64,000 nt of DNA from Berberis thunbergii (Eukaryota > Streptophyta > Magnoliopsida > Ranunculales > Berberidaceae): the NCBI GenBank assembly GCA_003290165.1, contig QNQO01000672.1, positions 310,001-374,000 of the forward strand, in the 5' to 3' direction. This document shows, piece by piece, positions 11,801 through 22,794 of the stretch. Every line of letters starts with the position of its first letter. Position 1 is the first letter of the stretch. Position numbers and translations under genes: made by a program. The notes below the pieces were generated by a model that worked only from the letters and a program-made list of their open reading frames with translations, had not been told where the DNA came from and made no database searches.

Positions 11801-12487
11801 AACTTCTGCCGCATCTATGTGAACGCTCTCAAATAAATAACTTTCTGTCATTCAAAATTTGGTTGTTCTCAATGGATGCAATATGGATATAAAGGTAAAG
11901 AAATGATATGAAGTGATGAATCTGTAATTTGATTCCATTGTTGCAATCTGCAGGTGTGGCCACCAGTTGGTTTGAAGAAGTTTGAGACTCTCTCATACCT
12001 TCCACCTTTGTCATCCGATTCCTTGGCCAAGGAGGTTGACTACCTTCTCCGCATGGGATGGGTTCCCTGTTTGGAATTTGATTTGGTAAGTCTAAACTTT
12101 ATTATACTTGAATGTTTTTTTTTTTTTTTTTTCATAAAAGGATTTCAAGCTCCTTCAATCAATATGACAAGTTCAACTTTGTTGCATAAATTAAGTAGTG
12201 AGTTTGTAATTTGATTTCACATTGTTGTTCTCATCTAAATGTAGGTCGGATTCGTCTACCGTGAGAACCACAAATCCCCTGGGTACTATGATGGACGCTA
12301 CTGGACAATGTGGAAGCTGCCCATGTTTGGCTGCACTGACTCTTCCCAAGTGTTGAAGGAGGTGGAAGAGGCCAAGAAGGCGTACCCCAACGCATTCATC
12401 CGTATCATCGGATTCGACAACAAGCGTCAAGTGCAATGTATCAGTTTCATTGCCTACAAGCCTGAAAGCACCACTTACGCAAAGTAG
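5887..12487 (+). CDS. rbcS: Rubisco small subunit precursor, gene 1 (three exons, transposon in intron 1)
   Basis: Encodes the nuclear small subunit that enters the chloroplast and assembles with the plastid large subunit into L8S8 Rubisco. Exons are 5887-6066, 11954-12085 and 12245-12487, giving 184 residues with GT/AG junctions throughout. Exon 1 is a Ser/Ala-rich transit peptide (about 58 residues) ending RC|MQVWPP, the usual cleavage point. Exons 2 and 3 hold [18 protein letters not shown], the [16 protein letters not shown] block and RIIGFDN..QVQCISF, all standard for the mature protein. The frame is open. Intron 1 is 5.9 kb because a reverse-oriented copia element (6735-11571) sits in it; without the element it would be about 1.05 kb. 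Whether it still splices efficiently cannot be told from sequence. The mature part differs from gene 2 at only about two residues. Confidence 0.95.
6735..6969 (-). repeat. 3' LTR of the copia element
   Basis: A 235-bp repeat paired with 11337-11571, with seven single-base differences by eye and the same TA...CA ends. On the element strand it follows a run of G (complement of the C run at 6970-6978), the polypurine tract. Confidence 0.92.
6979..10423 (-). pseudogene. Copia pol polyprotein (protease, integrase, RT, RNase H), broken
   Basis: From a start at 10423: protease DTGASNHM at residues 59-66; gag-pre-integrase [10 protein letters not shown] and a CDVC finger; integrase with D246 (HTDLWGP), D309 (RSDNGTEF) and K343 where the catalytic Glu should be (GRVKRKHQ, codon 9395-9397). 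After that come RT with YVDDL, RNase H with DADWAGCP and a typical copia C-terminus. Lesions: a frameshift around the C run near 8932-8937, an in-frame TGA at 8397-8399 replacing what is usually Gly before KKTLGCKW, and a frameshift near 7088-7091. The original stop is probably the TGA at 6979-6981. Between integrase and RT, in the shifted frame, there are repeats of a motif like EFVQPxxAAGQ. The product cannot be active as it stands. Confidence 0.92.
10530..11324 (-). repeat. Copia leader with GATCAG-type short repeats, no gag
   Basis: Between the primer site and the pol start, where gag should lie, there are many copies of short units such as ttcgatcag, ggttcaatcagag and aggttcgatcagg, plus a homopolymer T run at about 10511-10528. 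The open frames on the + strand here are repeat artefacts. Either gag was lost and replaced by this repeat-rich leader, or the element is a gag-less family member. Confidence 0.7.
11325..11336 (-). other. Primer binding site, initiator tRNA-Met
   Basis: The minus strand reads TGGTATCAGAGC immediately inside the 5' LTR. This is the standard copia primer site, complementary to the 3' end of initiator tRNA-Met, and it fixes the element's orientation. Confidence 0.92.
11337..11571 (-). repeat. 5' LTR of the copia element
   Basis: A 235-bp direct repeat of 6735-6969. Read on the element strand it begins TATTGAGAATA and ends ATTCTATCA, so the termini are TA...CA instead of TG...CA. It carries the promoter of the element; read on the + strand it would be the last piece of transposon before the rest of intron 1. 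Confidence 0.92.
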
Positions 12488-13649
12488 ATGAGTTATCATT
12501 GGGGAGTCGTTGGTTGTCCCAATTTTGCTTGCAATGTTTATTAGTTATGATTCCTCTTTGATTTTGGCACATACATGCCAGTGTTATAACCTTTAAGGTG
12601 GGAAGGCCAAATGTATATATAAGAGCGATAAATTATCTCTCTTCTCAATGTTTTATCCTCCTTTTCTGTAATTTGGATCAGTGGATCTTTGGACCATTAC
12701 ACAATGCCATCACTAATATTGTTTGTTCAATATGAAAGTTGTCTGGGGTTTTATCTGATGAAAATGCCTTGAAGCAACTAGAGAATGCAACATCAGTTAT
12801 TAATTAGTCTTCACATGATCCATCTTAGCCATATAAGCCTAATTTATCCACTCGGATAGAGTTGAACACATGTTAACAAATAGAATTTAGCAGCATTCTA
12901 TAAATACATTGATTAGGTCAATAGAATCTTGTGGCACTTTCTCAAGATATACATGCATGTAGCTCTTAATTGTGGTAGTCCCAATCGGGTGATATAAATG
13001 ACGAAAGGTCCCTCTTTTATACCGCAAGAGCCAAAAACAAGTTCCAATATGTGGTATTAAAAAAAAAACTCCGTTTAAGATACCATCTGGATGACGACCC
13101 ATGGGAAGTCATACGACCTATCACATAGTTGTGTGATTCAACTGTAACACTCATGTTTGTTTAGCACGAGATAAAGATTTCAACTTTCAAGGCACTTATT
13201 AATTTTGTTTTGTTTTGGACACACAACAAGCTTTATATTAAGCAAAACACCTAGGTCGCAAACTAGATAGTAGTTATAGATGGTAGTGCCATAGCCAAAT
13301 ACATCGGATGGTAGCAACTGCAGCTGAAATTCAACAGATGGGGAGTTAGTAAAAGATCCAAAAAGAACTCTCCCATGCTCTTCCGCGTTAGCCAGCCAAC
13401 TAGTGGTATATTATACACAACTTTGCCTACAGCTTCGTAAGCAAGCTCAGACCAACTCACAAAAGTGGTTGCAGGCGAAGGTGACTCACCTTGCTCTTGC
13501 TTAAAACCTTGAAAAATAATAACGTGAGAACCGCTTTGCACAATAATGTTCAGTTGAACTGCCATATTCAATCCATGAGCCATATATAGCTATAAAACTC
13601 AACAATTGTTGCTAGGAAAAACAATATATTATAACTAGGAGCTTCAATA
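12488..13649. other. 3' flank of rbcS gene 1 and intergenic sequence
   Basis: The first ~230 bp are probably 3' UTR (AT-rich, with aataatt/aata-type signals). No coding sequence is recognised in the rest; small open frames at 12887-13102 and 13263-13583 lack any familiar motif. Confidence 0.5.
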
Positions 13650-13838
13650 GGATACCGCAATGGACGCTCCTGGGCAATGTGAAATCTTCCCATGGACTTT
13701 TCCGGAGTGTTGAAGGAGTTGGACAAGGCCAAGGAGTACCCCAACACATTCATCCTTCTTATCGGTTTTGACAACCAATATCAAGTTGCAATAGGTTAGT
13801 TTCATTGCCAACAAGCATGATAGCACTACTGAAAATTA
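13650..13838 (+). pseudogene. rbcS exon-3 relic
   Basis: Aligns by eye to exon 3 of the two rbcS genes: blocks corresponding to YYDGRYW, tgttgaaggag, gccaaggagtaccccaac, cattcatcc, atcgg.ttttgacaac and agtttcattgcc are in order, with an internal deletion (the MFGCTDS region), frameshifts and stops. No exon 1 or 2 was found beside it. It is a leftover of a third tandem rbcS copy, or of an unequal exchange between copies, in the same orientation as both genes. Confidence 0.85.
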
Positions 13839-14249
13839 AGTGTGAGATATTATATCAACGTTTCACTTTCTAGATAGTAAACATCTTTTGCAATGTAATG
13901 TGTTGTAACTTGGACCTTCATGGCTTTTGTACTGTTTAAGGTTAGTTTTAGGTTTATGGTTAATCCAGCACACGTCTTGTTGGTGATTTCCATTAAATGG
14001 CTTCAATGTTTCGTTTTACTAATTGTCCAATAGCTTAAAATCTACTATGTGGGGAAGCTCAATTAATGAGGACGGTAGGTAAATAAATTTTTTTGTACTA
14101 GCTTAAGCACACAAACCCAAGCAGTTAAAGTCAAACATTCTGAAACATTTCAATGTGATATTTTAGCAAACAGGGCAACGTTTGAGAAAACGTTCATAAC
14201 ACCCTTTACAGCTTCTCTAAAATGTCATACCCCAAATTTTAAAAGTCTA

Positions 14250-14884
14250 TGTAACACTTTGAGTGTGTGGGCTCCGAGGTTAACGGGTTATTTTGTGTGG
14301 GCGGGCTTTGAGGCTGGCAGGTCCATGTGTGAGCGGGCTCAGAGGCTGACAGACTACCTCGGTGTTATATTATCACATCGCCTGAGCAAGGGATGGAGAT
14401 GTGCTATATATATACGAGTTTGAATCTACATGATACAACGCATTTTAAATCCGTGCGGGTAGTTAGGTTGGGCCCAGAGCAGACAATATTGTTTCATGTG
14501 GATCGGGTCTTGACAGTCGGTATCAGAGCCGGACCTAGCCGGAAGTGTGCCATTGAGAATGTTGGGCCCTAAGGGGGGTGGATTGTAATACCCTGAGTGG
14601 ATGGGCTCTGAGGCTGACGAGCTACCTTGTGTGGGCGTGCTCTAAGGCTGGCAGCTCCATGTGTGGGCGGGCTCAGGAGGCTGACAGACTACCAAGTGTG
14701 GGCGGACTCAGAGGCTGGCAGACTACCTCAGTGTTATAGTCCCACATCGCCTGGGTGAGGGATGGAGATGTGCTATATATATACGAATTTGGATCTACAT
14801 GACACAACGCGTTTTAAAGTCGTGCGGGTAGTTAGGTTGGGCCCAGAGCGGACAATATTGTTTCATGCGGATCGAGTCGTAACA
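14250..14884 (+). mobile_element. TRIM (terminal-repeat retrotransposon in miniature)
   Basis: Two direct repeats, 14250-14515 and 14584-14884, begin TGTAA and end ..ACA. They flank a 68-bp interior with a primer-site-like cggtatcagagcc at 14519 and a polypurine tract aaggggggtgg before the second repeat. Each LTR starts with copies of a ~35-bp unit (gtgtgggcgggctcagaggctg...): three in the left LTR, four in the right, which explains their length difference. Both contain cccacatcgcctg-like and ctatatatatacg blocks. Directly after the right LTR is another tatcagagca, so a further partial unit may follow. No coding capacity. I found no clear target duplication. Confidence 0.75.
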
Positions 14885-15171
14885 TAATCATATCAGAGCA
14901 TTTGGTTAGCCTAGGCTGGGGTAAAGTCTAGGTGATCTTTGGAATGTGGATATGGGTGAGTAAGATTGTAAATGTCTAGAGATAAAGTCAAAATGGTGAA
15001 CCTTGAAGTTTTAGTATTGTTTCTTTTTGTTCGTGAATCTCGTGATGAAATTCCTTTGACCTATGTATTCAGAGTTAATCATAACTTATTTTAATGTCAG
15101 TAGTGGGAGGCATTATTCCTTGTAGTTTCCTCGTAGCGGTTTGTTATGATGAGCTTTTAGTTAGTGTAATA

Positions 15172-15639
15172 CCCGCCTAATTAAATAAATATAAAAATTT
15201 CTTTTGTAAACCCTAATGTTGATGGGTTGCTATAAATTGTATTTGGGCTTGGTTTTAGGCTTTCATAAACTAAGGATTAGGGTTTTATTTTGTGAAGACT
15301 AAGGGCGGACTGCCTTTAGAATTTTAGTGGGGGAGAATAGCCACCCCAACCATATATAAAAAAAAAAAAACCATTTTTTCCCTTAAGCTTTTCTTTTATC
15401 TTTATCGCTTCCTTTTTCTTAATGACGGCTGACATTGGCGAGGTAATGAAGATGGAGGCCGGTGGAGGTTGAGTGGCTGTCGAGAAGAGAGGGTGGCAAT
15501 CCAGCCTAGCTTTTCGTATTCTTCGATTTTCGGACGCAAAGATTTCTTCTGCGGATTGACATAAGATGGATTTAGTTTCTTCTGCTAGGATAAGAAAAAA
15601 ATGGGTCTTCTGATCCGTCGATAAGACGAGTTTACAATA
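15172..15639 (+). repeat. Decayed LTR-like sequence
   Basis: Begins tgtaatacccgcc, has a TATA-like tatataaaaaa near 15352 and a caaagatttc..cgacg-type leader, a pattern also seen from 18876 (tgtaatacctgcc) onward. This looks like the start of an old gypsy-type LTR, but no matched partner with a target duplication could be defined. Confidence 0.35.
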
Positions 15640-16080
15640 ATCAGACGGTTGGATTGAGAAATCTGACTGTTGGGGAGGATCAGGTTTGCGCGGTGCAGAA
15701 TGGAACAGGAGATTTGAGGTGTTGGTGGAGAGGGGCTGGAGTTGATGCTATTGATCGGTATTTGTCGTTGGACGATTTGTTTAGATTGATTTCGTCAGGG
15801 AAAGGGTTTCCTTGTGGGATTTTTATGAATAATCGAACTGTGGGATGTTGGGGGGATTAGAAGGGCTATTGCTCAAGACATTCAGAATCAATTTGCAAAT
15901 GTTTCAATGTCCAGTTTGGTAGCTGGTGATTCTCATGTTTGTGGGGTGAACTTGAGTGGGTTTTTGGTTTGCGGAGGAAATAATGATTCAGGACAGTTGA
16001 ATGCGTCGTTTGCTTCGCCCCCTTTCGAGTATTCGGGGTTGGCTTTGGGTGTGAATCATAGTTGCGCAAATCATTGGTGA
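15640..16080 (+). pseudogene. CRINKLY4-type receptor kinase ectodomain relic
   Basis: Frame one (from about 15654) reads LTVGEDQVCAVQNGTGDLRCW, then LISSGKGFPCGIF and NRTVGCWG. After a one-base frameshift at the G run 15850-15855 it continues IQNQFANVSMSSLVAGDSHVCGV, FLVCGGNNDSGQL and LALGVNHSCA, then hits a stop. Spaced Cys and the repeated 'S-G-x-x-C-G' / 'C-W-G' pattern are typical of the beta-propeller (RCC1-like) repeats in the extracellular part of plant CRINKLY4-related receptor kinases (CCR family). No signal peptide, membrane helix or kinase domain is seen nearby, so this is a gene fragment lying between LTR-like sequences. Family assignment is from motif memory. Confidence 0.55.
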
Positions 16081-19000
16081 TTTCATCAGGTGAGTTTTCT
16101 CCATTCCTTTCTTGTATGCGAGTTTTTCTTTTCCTTGTTGGTTTTGTGGTTTCCAAATTGTTTTGTGCCTTAAAGTATCATTCTTTGATGTATGTATATT
16201 TATGGTTGAGTGTTTGATGAAGCATTTGAGTTGATACTCAATTTTAGTTATGAATCATGTTTGAATCCATAACAAAGTGGTCACTGGGAATGAGAGATCT
16301 AACAAAAAAAAAAAAAAAAACAGACAAAGTTATGTTACCTTGCTAATAGAAGATAATATCTATGTAAAGTTGAACATAATGGTCTTTGACTGGTGGCATT
16401 TAACGAAATGAACTCTGTCTTCTGTTGGTTGTTGTTGTTGAAATATGATCCTGATGATATTGGGGCTTGTTCTTTGTGTTTCTGGCTTTAGGCATTATAT
16501 TGGTTTTCGAGGGCCTGATGAGCATTTTGGTGTTAGATTATAAAATGAGTTGGCATTAACATTGACTTCTTTCACATGAGGGGAATCAGTTATGGGTTCT
16601 ATCAGGATCATGAAAGCTATGGCAGCTATATCATATGGCTTTTATGCTTTAATAATTGCTACCTTTACACCTTGGTTTGTGGCCTACATCTAATAAAGTG
16701 TGTTGATGTCAGCTCCTAATTTTAATTTTTATGATTGCACAACTAATATTGGTTGGGTTCTATAAGGTAGAGTTTGTGATTAATATAGTCTTTGATATGG
16801 CTATCTGGACTTCAACTTGACATTGTAAGCGGTGTTTTACCCTTTTGGTAGCGCTCATAAGCTCAATATTTCATTTTAGAAAACATTTGTTGCCCCGGTC
16901 ATTCTCTGCAACTTGTTAGAAGTGGTAGCTTAAGGGATAATGTCTTGTCTGTATTAATTTTATGTATGATTAAACCTTTATTTAGTTTAGGGCTAGAAGA
17001 AAATTTTCTAGTAATAGATATTGGCTGGTATTTAACTGAGCACTTGTTTTAGCTTGAGTATTTGTATTTTTATGCGAATTGGAATGCATAATATTTTTCA
17101 TATGATACAAACAGATGAGACGTGTAAATTGGCAATGTGTCAAATATTACTTGTTCCCCAAAAGAATGGTGGATACTGTGGTTGATTTACTTATGGTTGA
17201 CAAAGTGTCACCATAAAAGAGTTTTGAGTTTTAGTTGATATTTTTATGCTCTTTTCCACAACTCTGAAGAAAAAAAAATGTGAAAAGAAATGAAAATTTT
17301 TGTATACAGACTTGCTTGTATACGTGTGATATTATTATGGATATGCAGACTTGCTTGCATAACGGTGCACCGTTCCATGTGAGTTCGGTTGTACGTGTAG
17401 ATTTAGAAAGAATACTTGCCAGTGATCGAACTTCGGGTGAGATGACATGTTCCTCGAGGTGGCACCCCACTTGGAACATGTACGCTCCGAGTGGTTTCGA
17501 TGGCAAGGGAGACACACTTGGGTGAGGTGTGTTTGGCACATGGAGGATAATGCAATTGTGGAAAAGAAGTGGGATTTTTTTTTGTGTATGTGCATGATTA
17601 CCTTAAAGGAAGAAACTAAATGTTTATTCAACCATTGAATGAGAACTATATGTCTTCCTAAAGGTAGAAAAATGTGTTTTGTTAACAATAGTCTAATATG
17701 ACTATGAATTGTATCATTGTTTGGAAATAAATCACCTTTGTGATGACTGGTAACTCAGAAATATTATCCGATTGCATTTATGAGGATTGATAACTCATAA
17801 ATTTTATTTATTAGTAATAAATAATGCATATTTATTTATTAGGATGATGACACATTTGCCTCATTGAGGAACTACCAGATGTGTGGTTGTTTATTGTTTT
17901 GTTTATTTGATGTTGTCATGTGCGGATTTATTGATTTTGGGATGAAGATTTCTCACACCAGCTTTATTGCTGACCCAAGTGAGCTTTTGCTTTTTGGGTA
18001 TATTCCTTTTGGAATGTAGCTGATTAGCCTTTCAGGTTTAGAGATTTTGAGCTGCATTACTGGAGTTCCGCTAATGAGCTAGCAACGCCAGTCCTTTTCG
18101 GGTTAGAGTTTTATTTGTTTTAGTATTTTAAATCATGTTTAGTTGTTGCTGCTATTTGTTTCTGTTGTTATTGAATTTTCACGTCCCGAGTTTTGGGGGA
18201 AACATATAATCCCGAGTTTTGGTTTCCTTCGAAAATTGGGGCGTAGCAGTTAGCCCTTTCAGCTAATCTCGAGACGAGATTCCTTTTGAGTTGTATATAT
18301 TATAGTACCCTGTATTTTTAATACTTATTAAATTCTATAATATATCTTTATGTGATTGTCTTTATGAAGTTATTGACATATGCTTGAGAAATTTGTTTGT
18401 CCATGTGGTGTGTGGTTTGTTTTTTGGAGGATTGAAAGAAAATATATTATTGAATGATTTATTATTTAAACTCTAGTGTTGTTTTATTCGGTAAATTGTT
18501 GGCTTATTATAGAATTAATTTCCTATTTACCCTTTCTGTCGAATCTAGGGATGAGATTCTTTTGAGGTGTAATATTGTAACACCTACTTTTCATTGACCT
18601 TAATAATATTTTTGTACATATTGTTCCAATTTATTATTTTTAATTTTTTGTTAAAATAATATAGGTATATGCATCTAGTAGCCCCGTGTGTATGCATGTC
18701 TGATGTTTTGCTTTGTTTGTTGTGACATTTTTATATGAGTATAAAATTCGAGAAATTTTTCATCTGAAAATATATTTTAAAATCTCATTTCGTTTGCCAT
18801 GTCATTTTTAATATTTGCATGACTCTCTTACCTTCCGAATCTCAGGACGATATTCTTCTAAGGTGTGCATTTTGTAATACCTGCCAAATCACTTGGCAAT
18901 ATAATATTATTATTTTAATTATTAATAATATTTATTTATTAGTAATATTTATTAATTGATAGTATTTACAAATATGTAAATACTTTATGATATTAATTTT

Positions 19001-20754
19001 GGGACCTAAGTTTAGATTGGGGGTGGGTAAAAGAGGAGTGGTGGGTGTGTTTAGCTAAAGCTAGTAAATCCCTAATTGAAAGTATTTAAAAAGAAAACCC
19101 TAGCCAGCTCTTCCCTTTGGATACACATACAAAAGAAAAGAAAAACCTATGTAGAAAAAAAGGAGGCGAAGAGAAAAAGTTTGCTTCAACTTTTTGATTT
19201 TCGACAAAATAGTGAGTTAAAACTCTATCGAATTATACAATCTTTGATATTGATTATTATTTGATTTTTTTTATTATGTATGTGGTTAGTATTTTGGATA
19301 TATAAAGGTGAGTCTTCTTCGTTCTCTTTTATTTTATTTTTTTATTAATCAATTGATTAAGATTAGGGTTTAATACAAATATAAATCCTAAATATGAAAT
19401 TTTTATTGTATTTTCATAAGAATTAGATGAGTTGAAAGAGAAAACCTAAAACTAGGTTTTTACTTAAATCCCGAAATAAAGACAGCTTTGTTCAGTCTTA
19501 GTATTGTCAGTGGATCGATACCCTCTAAAGGTCAGAATACTTTCAAATTAAATCTGTAGATTCATAACACACGTATGAAAAACATACCGTTAATTTGGAG
19601 TTCATCCAACGGTTAGATCGTATTCGAGGTAGAGAACATTGTCATTGATCCAATTTTAGAAACCCTTGTATAACAAAATTTTAGTAGTAGAAGTTAGTGA
19701 GTGATTCTCTCATCTCTTATATTTAATAATGTTTGGTTTATGGGTTACATCTAAAATTTGTGAGTTCTACTTGACAATGCCTTGCACGATAAATTCCCAT
19801 GGTAGGTGTGACATTAGATTTTCTTAGCAGATCATGTCTATGGAGCTGTAACAACTACCTTTCCATTGAATATCTTTAGAACAATCATACAGTCATTTGT
19901 TTGTGTTTGTGGGTTGTTTTTTATTGATGTAATTGGTACTTGATGGAAACACTACAATATCGTTGCCTAAATAAACATTGCTTTGAACAAAAAAATTGCA
20001 TTTAGGGATTATATGGATCATCATGCCAGCGTTAGGGTCCTGGTTATAATTACCCATTGCATTACCTGTTTTTGACTTGAAGGGAACTTGCTATAAAAAA
20101 AGGCTTAAACATAGCCCAGAGTATCTCTCCATCTAGTTCATATACTAGCATCATTCATTGCACACTTCTCACCTTACAACAATTCATACATGAGCTTATT
20201 AGCTATATGAAAGTGGTTGGAAGGTTTAGTGTATTCTAATAAGGCAACGATGTATTATTAGTAAGGCATCACTGTATTACCTTTTGGGTCTGAGCACGTC
20301 TTATATAGAAGTTGATCAAGTACTTATCATTTTGATAATGTTTTCATGGACATTGTTCTTATATGACCTTAAATAGGTGGTGATTGTTTCATACAGTACG
20401 AGCATATCTTATATAATATGAGCGTATCTTATATAGAAGTTGATCAAATACTTATCATTTTGATGATTCTTTCATGTATATTGTTATGCTCATGGTGACA
20501 GGGTCAGTCATAACTAGGGATCATGTTTTGATCTAATGGTGATAAACTTGCATTTGATTGATATGCAAATTGTCTTGCTAAGGAATATATATCATTATAT
20601 GGAATGGGTCTGATCCCTGTTTTCTGTTATGAAAACAAAAATATTTATAAAAATGTTATTTGCTTCCCCAAAAGAAAGAGTAAATATTTGTGGTCGATGT
20701 CAGAGTTTCATGGTTAGATTATTTTTAGTTTGTTTTAATTTTCTAAATTATGTT
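16081..20754. other. Decayed LTR-retrotransposon sequence, no gene
   Basis: No credible coding region. Repeated marks of old LTRs occur: 'gagacgagattc..tt(t)gagg' at about 18266, 18541 and 18837; cgtcccgagttttgggg near 18181 and again at 20798; an LTR-like start tgtaatacctgcc at 18876; and a caacggttagatcg leader block near 19605. A direct repeat of about 60 bp (cttatatagaagttgatcaa...) occurs at 20300 and 20427. The pieces suggest nested, truncated Ty3/gypsy LTRs. Confidence 0.4.
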
Positions 20755-20922
20755 TAGTTGTTGCTGGTAATTGTTCTTGTTGTTATTGAATTTTCACGTC
20801 CCGAGTTTTGGGGAAACGGATAATCCTACGTGGATTTTAGTTATTGCTGCTAATTGTTCTTGTTGTTATTGAATTTTCACGTCCCGAGTTTTGGGGAAAC
20901 GGATGATCCTACGTTGATTTTA
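20755..20922. repeat. Two tandem 83-bp repeats with 'cgtcccgagttttggggaaa' block
   Basis: The block aattgttcttgttgttattg recurs exactly 83 bp later (20769 and 20852), followed by the same cgtcccgagttttgg stretch; the two units differ at a few bases. It lies at the end of LTR-like sequence that closes with cgaaaatcggggcatgaca near 20957. Confidence 0.8.
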
Positions 20923-20959
20923 GAATTTTCATTTTCTTCGAAAATCGGGGCATGACAGT

Positions 20960-21299
20960 CCAAGTATCCAAAGACTGAACTTACAGTTTGGCAGGTTACG
21001 TAGTTCATCATGCTGATTCATGGAAGTTGGATGTTTGAATATTGTTTAATTTTAATCAGGTGTGAAATATTTTTACATTTCTTACTCAATTCACACTGCT
21101 AGTAATCAAGCTCTTCAAGTTTCATTTACCAACTCATTGACATCCAGCCGGCTTGTTTGTAGGCAAGCTCCAAGTGCTGTGCGCACTCTCACTACTGGCA
21201 TTTCCTATTTGATTGCGAGACATACACGACTCCCCTGCATGTATTACATAATCACATTTTTTTTTATTAATTTCAATTAAGATGAATTTGATGACATGT
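20960..21299. other. Unassigned stretch
   Basis: An open frame of 72 codons at 21062-21280 has no motif I recognise. No transposon ends are seen within it. Nothing further can be supported. Confidence 0.4.
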
Positions 21300-21307
21300 G
21301 TGAATTA

Positions 21308-22219
21308 TAGGGGTGGGCAAGAATCCCGGTTCCGACCCGTCTGATCCGGACCGGTGAACCTATTTAAATCAGGACCAACCGGTTTATACAATTTTTATCC
21401 TGGTCCCGGACCAATCGGTTCGGGACCGGTTTTCACTAATTTTGTCCTGGACTATTCCGGTCCGTCCTGGTTACTACAGTTAGCCCAAGTCCAATTGATT
21501 TTTATCAATTCTAAGCCCAAGCCCATATCTAACCCACACCACATCTCACCACTTACAGAAAATATCTCATAAACTAACCCACCACCACATCTCACCACTC
21601 ACAAAAAAGACACACAAAGTGAAAAACAGCAAAAATGGAAATTGAATTATGAAGCTTTTGAAGACATTTCGCTTGTCATGAGATTGAAGCGGGGTAGAAA
21701 CCAGGTGTTGCCGCACAGATACAGAGACTCAGTTCTCGAGCCTTGGAAAAGGCTCTCATCAAGGGTTTCTGCCAAACCAAGAAACAATAAATGAAGTTCT
21801 AGGTCATGCATCCGTCATTAATGGTGAAGATGTGCAATCTTAGTGTGTGAGGTAGATATTGTAATTAGTAGAGAGAGCAGTGAAGAGAAAGTGAGAGTTG
21901 TTGCTGCTTCTGCTGCCCTTTTGATCCACACACGCAAAACGTACCTCCAACTCTAGCTTCAAGGCATTTTTGCACACAACTCTTCATATCTCCAAATCCT
22001 CCTTGTTCTTCTTGACCTCATCATCCTCCTGAAATTGGTAAAAAAAATAAAAAATTGAATCGGGAAGTCACGGTCTCGACCTGGACTGTCCCAATTCCAA
22101 ACAGTTCGGGTCCAACCTGATCATCCAAAAAAAAAGTTTTCCCGACACGGACTGTTCCTAATTTACTATACCGGGACCGGGACTAGAATAAACCTCATCC
22201 CGAACCGTGCCCACCCCAA
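21308..22219. mobile_element. Non-autonomous hAT-like DNA transposon
   Basis: Terminal inverted repeats TAGGGGTGGGCA and TGCCCACCCCAA (11 of 12 match) flank 912 bp, with an 8-bp target duplication GTGAATTA (21300-21307 and 22220-22227). Subterminal sequence is rich in ccgg, cggttc and gggaccgg motifs on both sides, as in plant hAT elements. No transposase-like frame is present. Confidence 0.85.
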
Positions 22220-22794
22220 GTGAATTATAGTTAGGAATAATAAACATAAAAACACCTCCAATAACATTTTATGCATGCCTTTACCATTGACTCTATCAAG
22301 TGTAGTTTACAATTTATCAAAGATAGAGTGAAAGTACACCTAAGATTATTTTCTCTTTCTGTATTTTGGTTACTCAATGGTAGAGGCAATTGCTAATGGA
22401 AATCATGGATAGAGTTTTCGTAAAGACTCTCTGCGTTCTTACCAATAAAGCTTGAGCTCTAACTAAGAGCGCATCGATCCGTTAAGATTAAACCGATTTT
22501 AGCAACCCTCTCCTGTATGCCTATTGGGGCTCAAGTAGATCTCTACCAATTTTTCACAGAGACAATTTTTTTTAACCTATTTATTTGGTATGCCTGTTAG
22601 AGATGCTCTAAGCTGACCCACACCCATCAATATTTATAGACTCAATATGTCTCTAATGAAATAAGTGCGCCTTAAGTGGATCATGACTAACAGTAGATTC
22701 AAATTTCAAGAGTCAACCTTACTCGCATATGCCTACCTGTGTATTATATAAAAAATTATAAAAGTCTTTTTCAAACCAAAACCTATTGTATTAA

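Noticed and set aside
17231..17688. Gene around 17.2-17.7 kb
   Set aside because: Overlapping frames on both strands without motifs, in sequence resembling decayed retrotransposon 3' regions.
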